NCBI GenBank assembly: GCA_903833275.1
Contig: CAILEP010000022.1
Location: 160,981 to 224,980 of the forward strand
From: an uncultured Bdellovibrionales bacterium
Lineage (GTDB): Bacteria; Bdellovibrionota; Bdellovibrionia; Bdellovibrionales; UBA1609
Length of the DNA stretch: 64,000 bases
Direction: 5' to 3'
Shown in pieces: positions 27,411-35,987 of this stretch. The notes beneath the pieces were generated by a model, which had not been told where the DNA came from, made no database searches, and was given only the letters and a program-made list of their open reading frames with translations. The position numbers and the translations under genes were made by a program. The stretch's first letter is position 1; the number at the start of each line of letters is the position of its first letter.

Positions 27411-28312
27411 GGCTGTTTATCCCGAAAAACGCCGTGTAACGCCTGCAAGAGAATATCTGAATCGATCACTCTAGAAACCGAAATCGTGCCTACAAAATGG
27501 CCCTTGTCGTCATGAAGAGCGGCGCTGGCAATATCAACGCGAACTTTTTCGCCCGACTTCTTCATCATCGTTGTGAGCGTAGACTGGTGCTTTCCGTCTT
27601 CTTCGACTTTTTTGAGCCCCTGTACGGCCTCGTGATGCATCGATTGCGCATACAAATCGAACATCGTCTTGCCCAACAATTCGTTGGGGTCATAACCGAG
27701 TTCAATGTGCATTTTCTTATTTGCCATCAAGATTTTGCCGGCACTGTCAACGGAGTGAATCATCGACGGGTTTTCCATCACAATGTCTTTGTAAACTTCG
27801 AGACGACCCTTTGTTTGCTGAAGCTCAGTTTCAACCTTGGCTAAACTTTCTTTGGCTGATTGCAGCTGTTGCTTCAAATCAGGGCCTGGTGTTGCTTGAA
27901 CCCCAATCACAAATTTCAAAATATCTTTAGAGCTAATTATGCCAACCAGCCCTTGCGCGCGATTAAGCACAAGCAATCGATGGTTGGGGGCTTTAATCAT
28001 TTCTTTAATCACATCTGGCAGTTTGGTATCTTCTGTCACGGTCGTCGCGGGCAATAGATACTCAGTATGATGGGCAATTTTATCTCGGCTCTGTGTTTCA
28101 ATGCGCTGAACTAGCTTGGCTTTTATTAAACCAAACTCATCAACAACACCCATGATTTCACCCGCCGCCGACATCACCGGCGCCGAGGTGTAGTTCTTAT
28201 CGAGAAAGAGTTGAGCCACTTCGCGAATGGTCATTGATGCCTGTAACACCACAGGCTTCTTCGTCATAATTTCAGCGGCTGTCCGCTGAAGTGGGGATTT
28301 AGTATCGCTCAT
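27407..28312 (-). CDS. CBS-CBS-PAS regulatory protein
   Basis: 301 residues from the ATG at 28312; a TTG at 28333 would add seven residues. Two CBS motifs (AEIMTKKPVVLQASMTIREVAQLF..., and the LLPATTVTEDTKLPDVIKEM...RLLVLNRAQGLVGIISSKDILKF pair) are followed by a coiled-coil stretch (LQSAKESLAKVETELQQTKG) and a PAS domain (MENPSMIHSVDSAGKILMAN...LGYDPNELLGKTMFDLY...). No output domain follows, so it probably works through a partner. Energy- or redox-type sensing is inference. Its stop shares TTAA with the transglutaminase gene. Confidence 0.88.
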   Translation of the reverse strand: MSDTKSPLQRTAAEIMTKKPVVLQASMTIREVAQLFLDKNYTSAPVMSAAGEIMGVVDEFGLIKAKLVQRIETQSRDKIAHHTEYLLPATTVTEDTKLPDVIKEMIKAPNHRLLVLNRAQGLVGIISSKDILKFVIGVQATPGPDLKQQLQSAKESLAKVETELQQTKGRLEVYKDIVMENPSMIHSVDSAGKILMANKKMHIELGYDPNELLGKTMFDLYAQSMHHEAVQGLKKVEEDGKHQSTLTTMMKKSGEKVRVDIASAALHDDKGHFVGTISVSRVIDSDILLQALHGVFRDKQP

Positions 28313-28386
28313 GTAACCATGATATGAGCGCAATTATCTATCGGCAAATTGAATTGACCTAGACTCAACTAACGCCCAAGGCCCAG

Positions 28387-30036
28387 CTATTCTGGCGAGT
28401 CTGCCTTGGTAATTTTAAGCAGCTTTGCGCAACCACTCACAACAGTTTTCGCGCCATTGCCCAACTTACGAATAAGATTCAGCATGTTGGCCGGTACATC
28501 TTTAACATCCATACCGAAACTGTTATTCCACTGATCCTCATATTTTTTAGCAAGATCTTCGAGCTCTTTGGCGCGCACTGGCATCAGCGGGTCGGCCTTG
28601 GCCTTGTTGGCAATTCGTCTCGCATACCATTTCGTCCAAATCATTGCGATCGGTATACCAAGAAACTGAAAGAGCGGGACATTAATATCCGTCCCAGGGA
28701 CTTTCGACCAAGTCGAAGCACCAATGGCCATCAAGCCCACGAAATTCAGAAGCCATGGCGGGATATACAAAACTTGATTTTCAAAATTTGATTTTGACCA
28801 ATTAATTACACGCCATGTTTTGGTGGCATTACCGACTTCAAAGTTGAGGTTTACGATAATACGCCCGTCGCTCTCGCGCGATTTATCACGAATCTGCGAG
28901 ATACCCGACCAATAGGCACCCGCCGTATTGTTTGAAAGGCCGTTGACTTGAAGGCTCAGGTTTTTAGATAGCCCAACAGCAGTTAAGAAGCTAATTGTCG
29001 CCAGTTTCGAATGCATATCACCGGGGGCCATGGCGATCACGAGACCGTAGGCATACGGCATGCTAGTCACGAACTGCCGCTTTAGGGTGCGAGTAAAGTT
29101 TGAAATCGAATTGTTGGTAAAGTTCTTATAGGTCGATGCGAACGTGCCAATGGTGATACCAAATAGCCCCGTGAAAATAACAGGAGTCCACGAGAACGCG
29201 GTGCCTAAATAAGCATGCTTCGTCATCGTCATTGCATAGGTAAGCCCCGCCTGTAAAACACCGCCACTAAATATGGCGAGAGTAAAATCGTCCCAGGTCG
29301 GTTTCTTTTTCTTGGCATAATAATAGTCTTTCCACCAAGACCAATTGGTAAAGTGTGGCTTGGGCAAATCGACAAATTCGGGGCTCGAAGCATCGTCGTT
29401 AAAAAATGCGATCGTCAAATCTCTGCCGGATTTTCGCTTAAAACCACCGAAGGCGTTTAATTTCGGCAACCCGTTTTTATCAATCTGAACACGCGACGCT
29501 CCACTTTCAACGTGGGTGCGAGCGATGTACTGGCGCAGATGCGGCGAATCGCGCGAGATCAGTTTCTCATCGACCAAAATGTAAACTTGATCATTATGCA
29601 AAATTCGAGGCACTCGCTGCCCATCAATAGTTCGATACTCAGCTGTGCCAAAGTTTTCGATCTCGATCATGAATTGATTTTTATCGATCATGGTCTGCAA
29701 GAATTGTGGGCCTCGCAAACTCTCAATGCGCTTCGCTTCAGCTTCGAGGCGCGCCGCCACGTCAAGCAACTGAGGCAAGATCGCCTCACGCTCGTCGGCC
29801 CAAGTCTTTGTATCTTCAGCTTGTTGGCCAACGATCGAATCAATTTCTTTAATATCTGCGGCTGACGATTCGTTTGAAACGGCATTTGTTGCGGCTGTAG
29901 CAAATTGCTCTTGTAATGGGAGCGGGGCTTCATCCGCCGCCGACGCAAAACTCGTTGGCCCCAGCGTAAATGCGGCCGCTACAATCAATGAAACAGTTTT
30001 CTTTATGCTTCGCAAAAGAATGCTCTGATCGTGCAT
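28387..30036 (-). CDS. Exported multi-TM membrane protein, unknown family
   Basis: About 549 residues. A signal peptide (SLIVAAAFTLGPTSFASAA-D) is followed by an acidic, helical, coiled-coil-like region, and a beta-containing domain (FMIEIENFGTAEYRTIDGQR...QVYILVDEKLI). The C-terminal half has several hydrophobic helices (for example FSWTPVIFTGLFGITIGTF and YIPPWLLNFVGLMAIGAS). The GTG at 30039 is an alternative start one codon upstream. No known family. Both neighbours are on the same strand but separated by gaps of about 75 and 125 bases. Presumably a lineage-specific envelope protein. Confidence 0.68.
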   Translation of the reverse strand: MHDQSILLRSIKKTVSLIVAAAFTLGPTSFASAADEAPLPLQEQFATAATNAVSNESSAADIKEIDSIVGQQAEDTKTWADEREAILPQLLDVAARLEAEAKRIESLRGPQFLQTMIDKNQFMIEIENFGTAEYRTIDGQRVPRILHNDQVYILVDEKLISRDSPHLRQYIARTHVESGASRVQIDKNGLPKLNAFGGFKRKSGRDLTIAFFNDDASSPEFVDLPKPHFTNWSWWKDYYYAKKKKPTWDDFTLAIFSGGVLQAGLTYAMTMTKHAYLGTAFSWTPVIFTGLFGITIGTFASTYKNFTNNSISNFTRTLKRQFVTSMPYAYGLVIAMAPGDMHSKLATISFLTAVGLSKNLSLQVNGLSNNTAGAYWSGISQIRDKSRESDGRIIVNLNFEVGNATKTWRVINWSKSNFENQVLYIPPWLLNFVGLMAIGASTWSKVPGTDINVPLFQFLGIPIAMIWTKWYARRIANKAKADPLMPVRAKELEDLAKKYEDQWNNSFGMDVKDVPANMLNLIRKLGNGAKTVVSGCAKLLKITKADSPE

Positions 30037-30165
30037 CACAAACCCACCACTCCGTAAAAATGTGTTGAATAAGCTATTTGTCGTTCGCGGCCGAACATAC
30101 CTTTTTATGACGCGCCCGCATAGACGATTGAAAAAATTTCTTTACAGTGTCGATCCGCTCGGCGG

Positions 30166-30840
30166 TCACTCTTTAATGAGGATCTCATTGGGGATTTGGT
30201 TGCTCTGATGGTCCAATGATGGAAAATTTTCAGAAAGAATTTCACCGACTTTCTTGATAGCGAGAATCCAGCCGTCGGCCACTTTATCTTTTTTAATGCC
30301 CTCGACCATCAGATCGACAACCTGGGCCCAGGTCTCAGAGGGCACTCGCTTTGCAACGCCCTCATCCACAAGGACTACAACATCTCGCTCGAGAAGAGAG
30401 GCCAAAATTAAAACCGAAGAACGCTCCGAAGTATTCTCAAGACGCGCACGATGAAATTCGATTTCGGCGCGCGCCAAAACTTGGGCATGACGATCAAGCG
30501 GGTGGGTCAACAATCGATGCAGTCGCCATCTTGCCTGTGGCGTTCGCAATATTGCCATACCGGCGACAAAAAGGGTCGGCAATATCCAAACGCGATCTAA
30601 ACCAGAAAAATAGTGAGGGGCCGTGCGTTCACAAAAGAGCAGAAAAACAATCCAAACAAGAGCACCAACCCACGGCGCCAAAAAACCCGTAGAAGACGAA
30701 CGCACGATCATCGGTATAATTTCGCCTTTTGTTCTTTTTTCTGCTTCGGCAATAGCTGTCGAAATGCGAACACGATCATCGCTCGATATAAAATGGCGCG
30801 CCCACTCTGGGATATTTTGATCAGTGTTGTCACCAGCCAC
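30166..30840 (-). CDS. TPM-domain membrane protein, second of a pair
   Basis: 224 residues from a GTG at 30840. GGAGGAG six bases upstream makes this start convincing, and the frame extending to 31125 is only the shifted Gly-rich tail of the neighbour. The TPM-type domain opens with IPEWARHFISSDDRVRISTAI, EAEKRTKGEIIPMIVRSSSTG. Two hydrophobic segments follow (LAPWVGALVWIVFLLFC and VWILPTLFVAGMAIL), then RAEIEFHRARLENTSERSSVLILASLLERDVVVLVDEGVA. Overlaps the upstream TPM gene by 11 bases. Likely coupled in translation with it, in a lemA operon. Confidence 0.82.
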   Translation of the reverse strand: MAGDNTDQNIPEWARHFISSDDRVRISTAIAEAEKRTKGEIIPMIVRSSSTGFLAPWVGALVWIVFLLFCERTAPHYFSGLDRVWILPTLFVAGMAILRTPQARWRLHRLLTHPLDRHAQVLARAEIEFHRARLENTSERSSVLILASLLERDVVVLVDEGVAKRVPSETWAQVVDLMVEGIKKDKVADGWILAIKKVGEILSENFPSLDHQSNQIPNEILIKE

Positions 30841-31627
30841 CGGATGCTCCTCCGCCTGAAAAACCGCCGCCGCCGCCACCCCAGCTTCCGCCACTACCGC
30901 CACTGAACCCACCATCTCCGCCGCCGCCAAAACCGCCACCCCAGCCGCCACCACCGAAATACCGGCGGCTTGAGCCAAGCGCAAAGAGCGAGGTGAATGT
31001 GGGGCCGACCATAAAAAGCAAAAACACGATGATAAATAGATAATGAGCCCAGCTATGCTTTTGATTGGCCGAATAGGCTTGAACATAATCATTTGATTGA
31101 GAATCCAGAAACTCGGGGTCGACATAGGAGACGATTTTCATCACCCCTACAAAAATCCCCTTTGCGGCTTGGCCCTGACGAAAGAAGGGCGACATGTCAT
31201 CTTCAATAATTCGCTTACAATAGACATCGGGCAAATCGCCCTCGAGGCCCTGACCGACCTCGATGCGCATTTTTCGCTCTTGCCGCGAAATAAGCAAAAG
31301 CACGCCGTTATCAACTTTAGCTCGGCCCAACTTCCATTTTTCAACTATTTTGATCGATGCTTGTTCGATCGGTTCATCTTCAAGTGTATCGAGAGTTACG
31401 ACCTGCAGCTGCACCTTGCCGTGCGAATTAAGTGCATGCAAATAGCCATCGAGTTGGGCCTGAGCCTTGGCGCCTAAAAACCCCCCACGATCGATGACGG
31501 CCCCAGTGAGCGGCGGCACGACAAATTTTTCGCCAGCATGGTCTGCGACAGAAAAAGTCATCGCAATAAATGCGAGGCCAACTAAAATTGCTGATTTTAA
31601 ATTCGGCCGAGATTTAATTCGAGTCAC
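30830..31627 (-). CDS. TPM-domain (YgcG-like) exported membrane protein, Gly-rich tail
   Basis: 265 residues, GTG start. Signal peptide (SAILVGLAFIAMTFSVADHAG). TPM domain about 35-170 (LTGAVIDRGGFLGAKAQAQLDGYL...VQLQVVTLDTLEDEPIEQASI...KWKLGRAKVDNGVLLLISRQERKMRIEVGQGLEGDLPD), a membrane helix near YLFIIVFLLFMVGP, and a long Gly/Ser/Trp tail ending GGASGGW. TPM proteins of this type are exported and anchored facing the periplasm. In plants a member is a thylakoid acid phosphatase. The Gly-rich tail carries the ribosome site for the next gene. Preceded by lemA. Confidence 0.9.
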   Translation of the reverse strand: MTRIKSRPNLKSAILVGLAFIAMTFSVADHAGEKFVVPPLTGAVIDRGGFLGAKAQAQLDGYLHALNSHGKVQLQVVTLDTLEDEPIEQASIKIVEKWKLGRAKVDNGVLLLISRQERKMRIEVGQGLEGDLPDVYCKRIIEDDMSPFFRQGQAAKGIFVGVMKIVSYVDPEFLDSQSNDYVQAYSANQKHSWAHYLFIIVFLLFMVGPTFTSLFALGSSRRYFGGGGWGGGFGGGGDGGFSGGSGGSWGGGGGGFSGGGASGGW

Positions 31628-31660
31628 GCTGATCTCGCCCGGCCATTGGCCGTAAATTTA

Positions 31661-32245
31661 TCAAAAGCCAATTTTAGGCGGTTTTTCGACTTGGGTCTTT
31701 TCGTCGGCGGATAGATCCCATTGCGCCATTTTTTCGAAATGATAGAAGAGCGAATTGGTCCAGCTAGTCGGCGGTACTGTGACTTGATTGTTAAAATCTT
31801 GAACGGCCGAAATCACTCGCTGGCGTGCTACGGTGATTCTATTTTCTGTCCCCTCAAGTTGGGCCTGCAAATCGCGAAAATTAGCGTTCGACTTCAGCTC
31901 GGGGTAGTTTTCGCTGGCGACCAACAATCGGCCGAGCGCTTGCGACAATGAGCCCTGCGACTTCTGAAATTCTGCCAACTGCTGAGGGCTTACTTTTGAA
32001 GGGTCAATGGTGATCGCTGTCGCTCGGGCTCTCGCCTCCGTAACCTCAGTCAAAACCTTCTCTTCTTGCTTTGCATAACCCTTTACGACTTCAACCAATT
32101 GCGGAACCAAATCAGCCCGGCGCTTATACTGGTTTGTGACCTCAGAAAAGGCCGCCTCAACCGCGTTCTTGCTTTCTGGGATCGACTGAACACCACAACC
32201 CGTTAATGCCATCGCCACTAGTATCAAACTCAATATATTTCTCAT
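31661..32245 (-). CDS. lemA: LemA family lipoprotein
   Basis: 194 residues. Lipobox ALTGC-G at the N-terminus, then the all-helical LemA fold: NAVEAAFSEVTNQYKRRADLVPQLVEVVKGYAKQEEKVL, VSPQQLAEFQKSQGSLSQALGRLLVASENYPELKSN...FRDLQAQLEGTENRITVARQR. LemA is commonly followed by TPM genes, exactly as here (34 bases to the next gene). The weak spacing to a ribosome site (GAGCACCC) is noted. It is the first gene of the lemA-TPM-TPM operon. Confidence 0.93.
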   Translation of the reverse strand: MRNILSLILVAMALTGCGVQSIPESKNAVEAAFSEVTNQYKRRADLVPQLVEVVKGYAKQEEKVLTEVTEARARATAITIDPSKVSPQQLAEFQKSQGSLSQALGRLLVASENYPELKSNANFRDLQAQLEGTENRITVARQRVISAVQDFNNQVTVPPTSWTNSLFYHFEKMAQWDLSADEKTQVEKPPKIGF

Positions 32246-32290
32246 GGGTGCTCATTTACCGCGTCCTGGGCCAAAAGAGAAGCGACGACG

Positions 32291-32360
32291 AACCACATCA
32301 AGTGCCACATCAAGTGCCACATCAAGTACCACATCAAGAACCACATCAAGAACCACATCC
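32291..32360. repeat. 12-bp tandem repeat, about six copies
   Basis: Units AACCACATCAAG, TGCCACATCAAG (twice), TACCACATCAAG, AACCACATCAAG and a partial AACCACATCC. Only the first two bases of each unit vary. The array lies in the divergent region between lemA and the exported gene at 32455. It codes for nothing convincing. Confidence 0.93.
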
Positions 32361-32454
32361 GGCAACGCTTCTATTCGATCTGAAGCCCCCGCAGGCCTAA
32401 CATTTGCAATTGAATGACCGAACCGTTCGTATCCAGATAGAAGGAGCATAAAAC

Positions 32455-33318
32455 ATGCGCCAGCTGCCCATTTTTGGCATTTTGCCTATTCTTACGACAA
32501 TACTAGTGGCGACCCTTTCGAGCGTGTCCTCTGCGACCCCGCCCCAATTCTGCTCCGACCTTTTAAAAGCCGTCGGGCACGCCGGCACTGACAGAGTTTC
32601 TGACCCCAAATTAAAGCCCCTTTTTGACTATTGGCTAATAAAAAGCGGAGATAGCGCAGTCAGTACCTCCGCATTTAACATCGGCAAATTAAAATTTGAG
32701 TCCGTCGAGAAACAGACCCTAACCGGCGCCCAAACCGAATACCGTCTGATTTTTGGCGAGGCGAGCTTTGAAGAATTCACCGGCCTATTTGAGAAAACTA
32801 AAAGCCTTGTCACCGCTGAATTGAACACTCAGATTTCAGATGAGCGAAGAGCTGTACTAAATGAAGTGCTGTCGGCCGACTTACTACTATTGCCAGCATT
32901 GAGCCGAATGGGCCTTTATATCAAAGGTGACGACGCTCGTGCTATTTACGATGTGATTATCGGTACTGACAAAACAGGAGCCTCTCTTGGCCCTGAGTTT
33001 ATGGTAAAGACCTACCCCAAGTCAGGCGTCATTAAAAATACCATCGAATTTTCGGGCATTGTCATTTACGCCTATTACACTTCACCGAGCATCATCACTA
33101 GCGCTGGGCCAAGAAAGTCGGGCGCTCTGTACTATATTGTCGATTTACGCTCGGCAAATAACGCCCGCGCGGTCGTTGATTTTGCCCATTTACTTCTCGT
33201 CCGCTCGAGACAGCCCGAAGCAATGTCGGACCCCCGCCTGACACCATGGCAGATCACCTCAATTGTTCGAAGGATTTTAAATCGCGGCTTGCCGGCGATT
33301 CGCGACGCTCGTGGTTAA
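32455..33318 (+). CDS. Exported protein of unknown function
   Basis: 287 residues. AGAAGGAGC ten bases upstream marks the ATG at 32455. Signal peptide (FGILPILTTILVATLSSVSSA-T). The mature chain is a mix of helices and strands, with SGALYYIVDLRSANNARAVVDFAHLLLV near the end. No recognised domain, no membrane helix beyond the signal. The ABC-transporter operon follows after 53 bases on the same strand, so the two may share a transcript, but no functional link is visible. Confidence 0.7.
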   Translation: MRQLPIFGILPILTTILVATLSSVSSATPPQFCSDLLKAVGHAGTDRVSDPKLKPLFDYWLIKSGDSAVSTSAFNIGKLKFESVEKQTLTGAQTEYRLIFGEASFEEFTGLFEKTKSLVTAELNTQISDERRAVLNEVLSADLLLLPALSRMGLYIKGDDARAIYDVIIGTDKTGASLGPEFMVKTYPKSGVIKNTIEFSGIVIYAYYTSPSIITSAGPRKSGALYYIVDLRSANNARAVVDFAHLLLVRSRQPEAMSDPRLTPWQITSIVRRILNRGLPAIRDARG

Positions 33319-33371
33319 CAGTGGCTTCGCTGGATCATTCAACTAATATACCCGCGAGAAGGGGGCTGAAT

Positions 33372-34415
33372 TTGCGTAAATCTAGAGCGCTTCGAATCGC
33401 AAGTTTAGTCAGCAGCCTTACTCTGCTCGCCTTCCTTTCGACTTCCTCAAGAGCTGATATCACCAATGTCCCAGCCAACCTTAGCCCTCCGCAAAAACTT
33501 AGAGTAGCGTTGGTTCTCGATCGCGGCGGCAAGAATGACAATTCTTTTAATTCGGCCGCCTATGCCGGCGCGATGCGAGCTAAAAAAGAATTAGGCATCA
33601 CCATGAAATATGTCGAATCGCCTGACATACTCGCGTTCGAGACTTTGAATCGCGCGCTCGCGAAACGCAATTATGATTTAATAATTGCCATAGGGTTTGG
33701 TCAGAGTGACGCCCAAAGAAGAGTGGCCCCGCAATTTCCGAAAATCCACTTTGCCATTATCGACGGGCGGGTTGATGGGCCCAATGTTAAATCAATTTTA
33801 TTTCAAGAGCATGAAGGGTCTTACTTGGTCGGCGCAATTGCAGCGATGAAATCGAAAACCCATAAGATTGGGTTTATCGGCGGCATGGACATCCCGCTCA
33901 TTCGACGCTTTGAGCGAGGCTACATCGCCGGTGCCCGCTCCATTGACTCGAAGGTCCAAGTGGTCAATCAATATATCGGCATGACCGCTGAAGCCTGGAA
34001 CAACCCGGCCAAAGCCAAAGAAATGGCTCTTTCTCAATACCACCAAAATGCCGATATTGTTTTTGTGGCCGCCGGCGCCTCGGGCACTGGCGTCTTTGAT
34101 GCTGCCGACGAAACCCACAATTTCGCTATCGGCGTTGATTCAAATCAAAACTGGATGAAACCGGGGCACATCTTAACTAGCATGGTCAAAAAGGTCGACG
34201 TCGCCGTTTATGATGTCATTCGCGAAGAACTGAACCACGCCTTCAAACCAGGGTTACAAATTTTTGGTCTCAACAATAACGGCATCGATTATTCAGTCGA
34301 TCAATATAATCAAAATTTGCTTGATAAAACCGATTTAGAAAAAATTGAATCAATTAAAAATGACATTATCGCTGGGCGCATTGAAGTGCCCGATTATTAC
34401 AAAATGAAGAAATAG
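33372..34415 (+). CDS. BMP-type ABC importer, substrate-binding protein
   Basis: 347 residues from the TTG at 33372, chosen because GAAGGGGG precedes it and a signal peptide begins here (LRKSRALRIASLVSSLTLLA...SRA-D). A longer frame from 33246 would overlap the previous gene by 70 bases. Type 1 periplasmic-binding-protein fold of the BMP (basic membrane protein)/PnrA family: VALVLDRGGKNDNSFNSAAYAGAM, GFIGGMDIPLIRRFERGYIAGAR, DIVFVAAGASGTGVFDAA, and AIGVDSNQNWMKPG. Such proteins bind nucleosides. First of four import genes. Confidence 0.92.
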   Translation: MRKSRALRIASLVSSLTLLAFLSTSSRADITNVPANLSPPQKLRVALVLDRGGKNDNSFNSAAYAGAMRAKKELGITMKYVESPDILAFETLNRALAKRNYDLIIAIGFGQSDAQRRVAPQFPKIHFAIIDGRVDGPNVKSILFQEHEGSYLVGAIAAMKSKTHKIGFIGGMDIPLIRRFERGYIAGARSIDSKVQVVNQYIGMTAEAWNNPAKAKEMALSQYHQNADIVFVAAGASGTGVFDAADETHNFAIGVDSNQNWMKPGHILTSMVKKVDVAVYDVIREELNHAFKPGLQIFGLNNNGIDYSVDQYNQNLLDKTDLEKIESIKNDIIAGRIEVPDYYKMKK

Positions 34416-34418
34416 AAA

Positions 34419-35987
34419 ATGAAACCAACGCTAACGCTAAATAGAATTACCAAACGATACGGCGACGCTTTTTTCGCCAATCGAAACGTAAATTTTAATT
34501 TTATGGCGGGGCAAATTCATGCTCTAGTCGGCGAAAACGGAGCCGGCAAGACGACCCTTATGAAGATACTATTCGGTCTCGAGTCGGCCAATAGCGGCGA
34601 GATTCTGATTAATAGCCAACCCGTCGTAATTAATAGCCCCATTGATGCGAAGACCCACCGAATCGCAATGGTGCATCAGCACTTTATGCTCGAAAATCAG
34701 TTAACCGTTCGTGATCACCTACAGCTCGAAATCAACTCAAGTTCAAAGACTTGGGGTTTCATGCGCAACACGATCCAAGACGAAAAGGTCTCTCAACTTC
34801 TTAGCAAGCTGAAGCTGAATGTGGGGCTTGGCACTCCTATTGGCAGCCTCAGCGTCGTTGAAAAACAAAAAATTGAAATTCTCAAAACGCTGCTATTTGA
34901 CCCTGAGATTCTTATATTTGATGAGCCCACGGCCGTTCTGCCGCCCGACGAAGTTGAGCAATTTTACGACTTAATTTCAGAGCTCAAGCAAAGCGGCAAA
35001 AGCATTGCTCTTATCACTCACAAACTCGCCGACGTGATTCGGCATTGCGATTATGTTACAGTGCTCAGGCTTGGCGAAGTTCGCTTTCACGCGGCCGTTG
35101 CAAAAACGGATGCTAACGAAATTGCGCGCCATATGATCGGCGACGACACCTCCGCCTCGAGCGACAAAACTAAAGCCGCCGCCGACCTATCGGCAACGAG
35201 TTTCAAGCTGCAAGATTCTGAGCGCACGGCCCCTCTCAAAATCTACAAATTTTCTTGTTCAGATTTAAAATCAATTGATCTTCATGTTCAGCACGGCGAG
35301 ATCGTTTCGTTTGCCGGCGTAGAGAGCAACGGCCAAAATGCACTTATTGAATATTTGATTCGGCCCGAAAATATAGTGGGGCCGATCAAGGGCTCCATTT
35401 CTATTCTTGGCTTACCAACAGTTGAAAATTTGGCCACCCGCGCCTCTTCGAGTGACGTTCGCGCCTTGAATATCGGATTCATCGGGCCTGATCGCCTTTC
35501 TGATTCGGCAATTCTCGATTTCAAAATAAATGATCACTACCGACTGCTGCCGCACTATCGCAAAGATTTTGTTCTCAAGCCAATTTCAAAAACCACAATT
35601 AGCTCGGCTCAACAGGAACTTGATATTAGACCAAATGATCTTGACTTGAAAATTGGCCAGTATTCCGGCGGCAATCAACAAAAATGGGTGGTGGGGCGCG
35701 AAACGAGCCATTACCCAGAGCTGCTCTTAGCCTGCCACCCCACTCGCGGGGTCGATTTTTCGGCCACTGAAAAAATTCATAATATCCTGCGCGGCATTCG
35801 CCATCGAAATCGCTCAGTGGTTCTACTTTCATCTGACCTCGACGAGGTTTTGGCTCTTAGCGATCGAATCTATGTTTTTTTCAGTGGCCAAATCGTCGGA
35901 GAATTTCTCCCACCGTTCAATCGAAGTGAAATCGGCCGCGCCTTTGGCGGCGCAAAACCCTCGAGCCAAAAGTCAGGTGGCCGATGA
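34419..35987 (+). CDS. BMP-type ABC importer, duplicated ATPase subunit
   Basis: 522 residues with two ATPase halves. First half: Walker A GENGAGKTTLMKILFG, Q-loop MVHQHFML, and Walker B EILIFDEPTAVLPPDE. Its ABC signature reads LSVVEKQ, so the usual Gly is Val. Second half: degenerate Walker A (GVESNGQNALIEY), intact SGGNQQKWVVGRE signature and LACHPTRGVDFSATEK. The RbsA/YufO-like layout matches nucleoside importers. The permease gene overlaps by four bases (ATGA). Cytoplasmic. Confidence 0.92.
   Translation: MKPTLTLNRITKRYGDAFFANRNVNFNFMAGQIHALVGENGAGKTTLMKILFGLESANSGEILINSQPVVINSPIDAKTHRIAMVHQHFMLENQLTVRDHLQLEINSSSKTWGFMRNTIQDEKVSQLLSKLKLNVGLGTPIGSLSVVEKQKIEILKTLLFDPEILIFDEPTAVLPPDEVEQFYDLISELKQSGKSIALITHKLADVIRHCDYVTVLRLGEVRFHAAVAKTDANEIARHMIGDDTSASSDKTKAAADLSATSFKLQDSERTAPLKIYKFSCSDLKSIDLHVQHGEIVSFAGVESNGQNALIEYLIRPENIVGPIKGSISILGLPTVENLATRASSSDVRALNIGFIGPDRLSDSAILDFKINDHYRLLPHYRKDFVLKPISKTTISSAQQELDIRPNDLDLKIGQYSGGNQQKWVVGRETSHYPELLLACHPTRGVDFSATEKIHNILRGIRHRNRSVVLLSSDLDEVLALSDRIYVFFSGQIVGEFLPPFNRSEIGRAFGGAKPSSQKSGGR

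Noticed and set aside
30841..31125. N-terminal extension of the second TPM gene
   Set aside because: It is the out-of-frame reading of the Gly-rich tail and domain of the first TPM gene; a good GTG and ribosome site lie at 30840.
32291..32360. CRISPR array
   Set aside because: Units are 12 bp with no spacers; this is a simple tandem repeat.
32252..32449. Minus-strand frame with a VVLD/VALD repeat
   Set aside because: It is simply the 12-bp array read in frame, with no ribosome site and no conserved protein features.
33246..33371. Longer N-terminus of the BMP binding protein
   Set aside because: Overlaps the previous gene by 70 bases; the TTG at 33372 has a strong ribosome site and starts the signal peptide.
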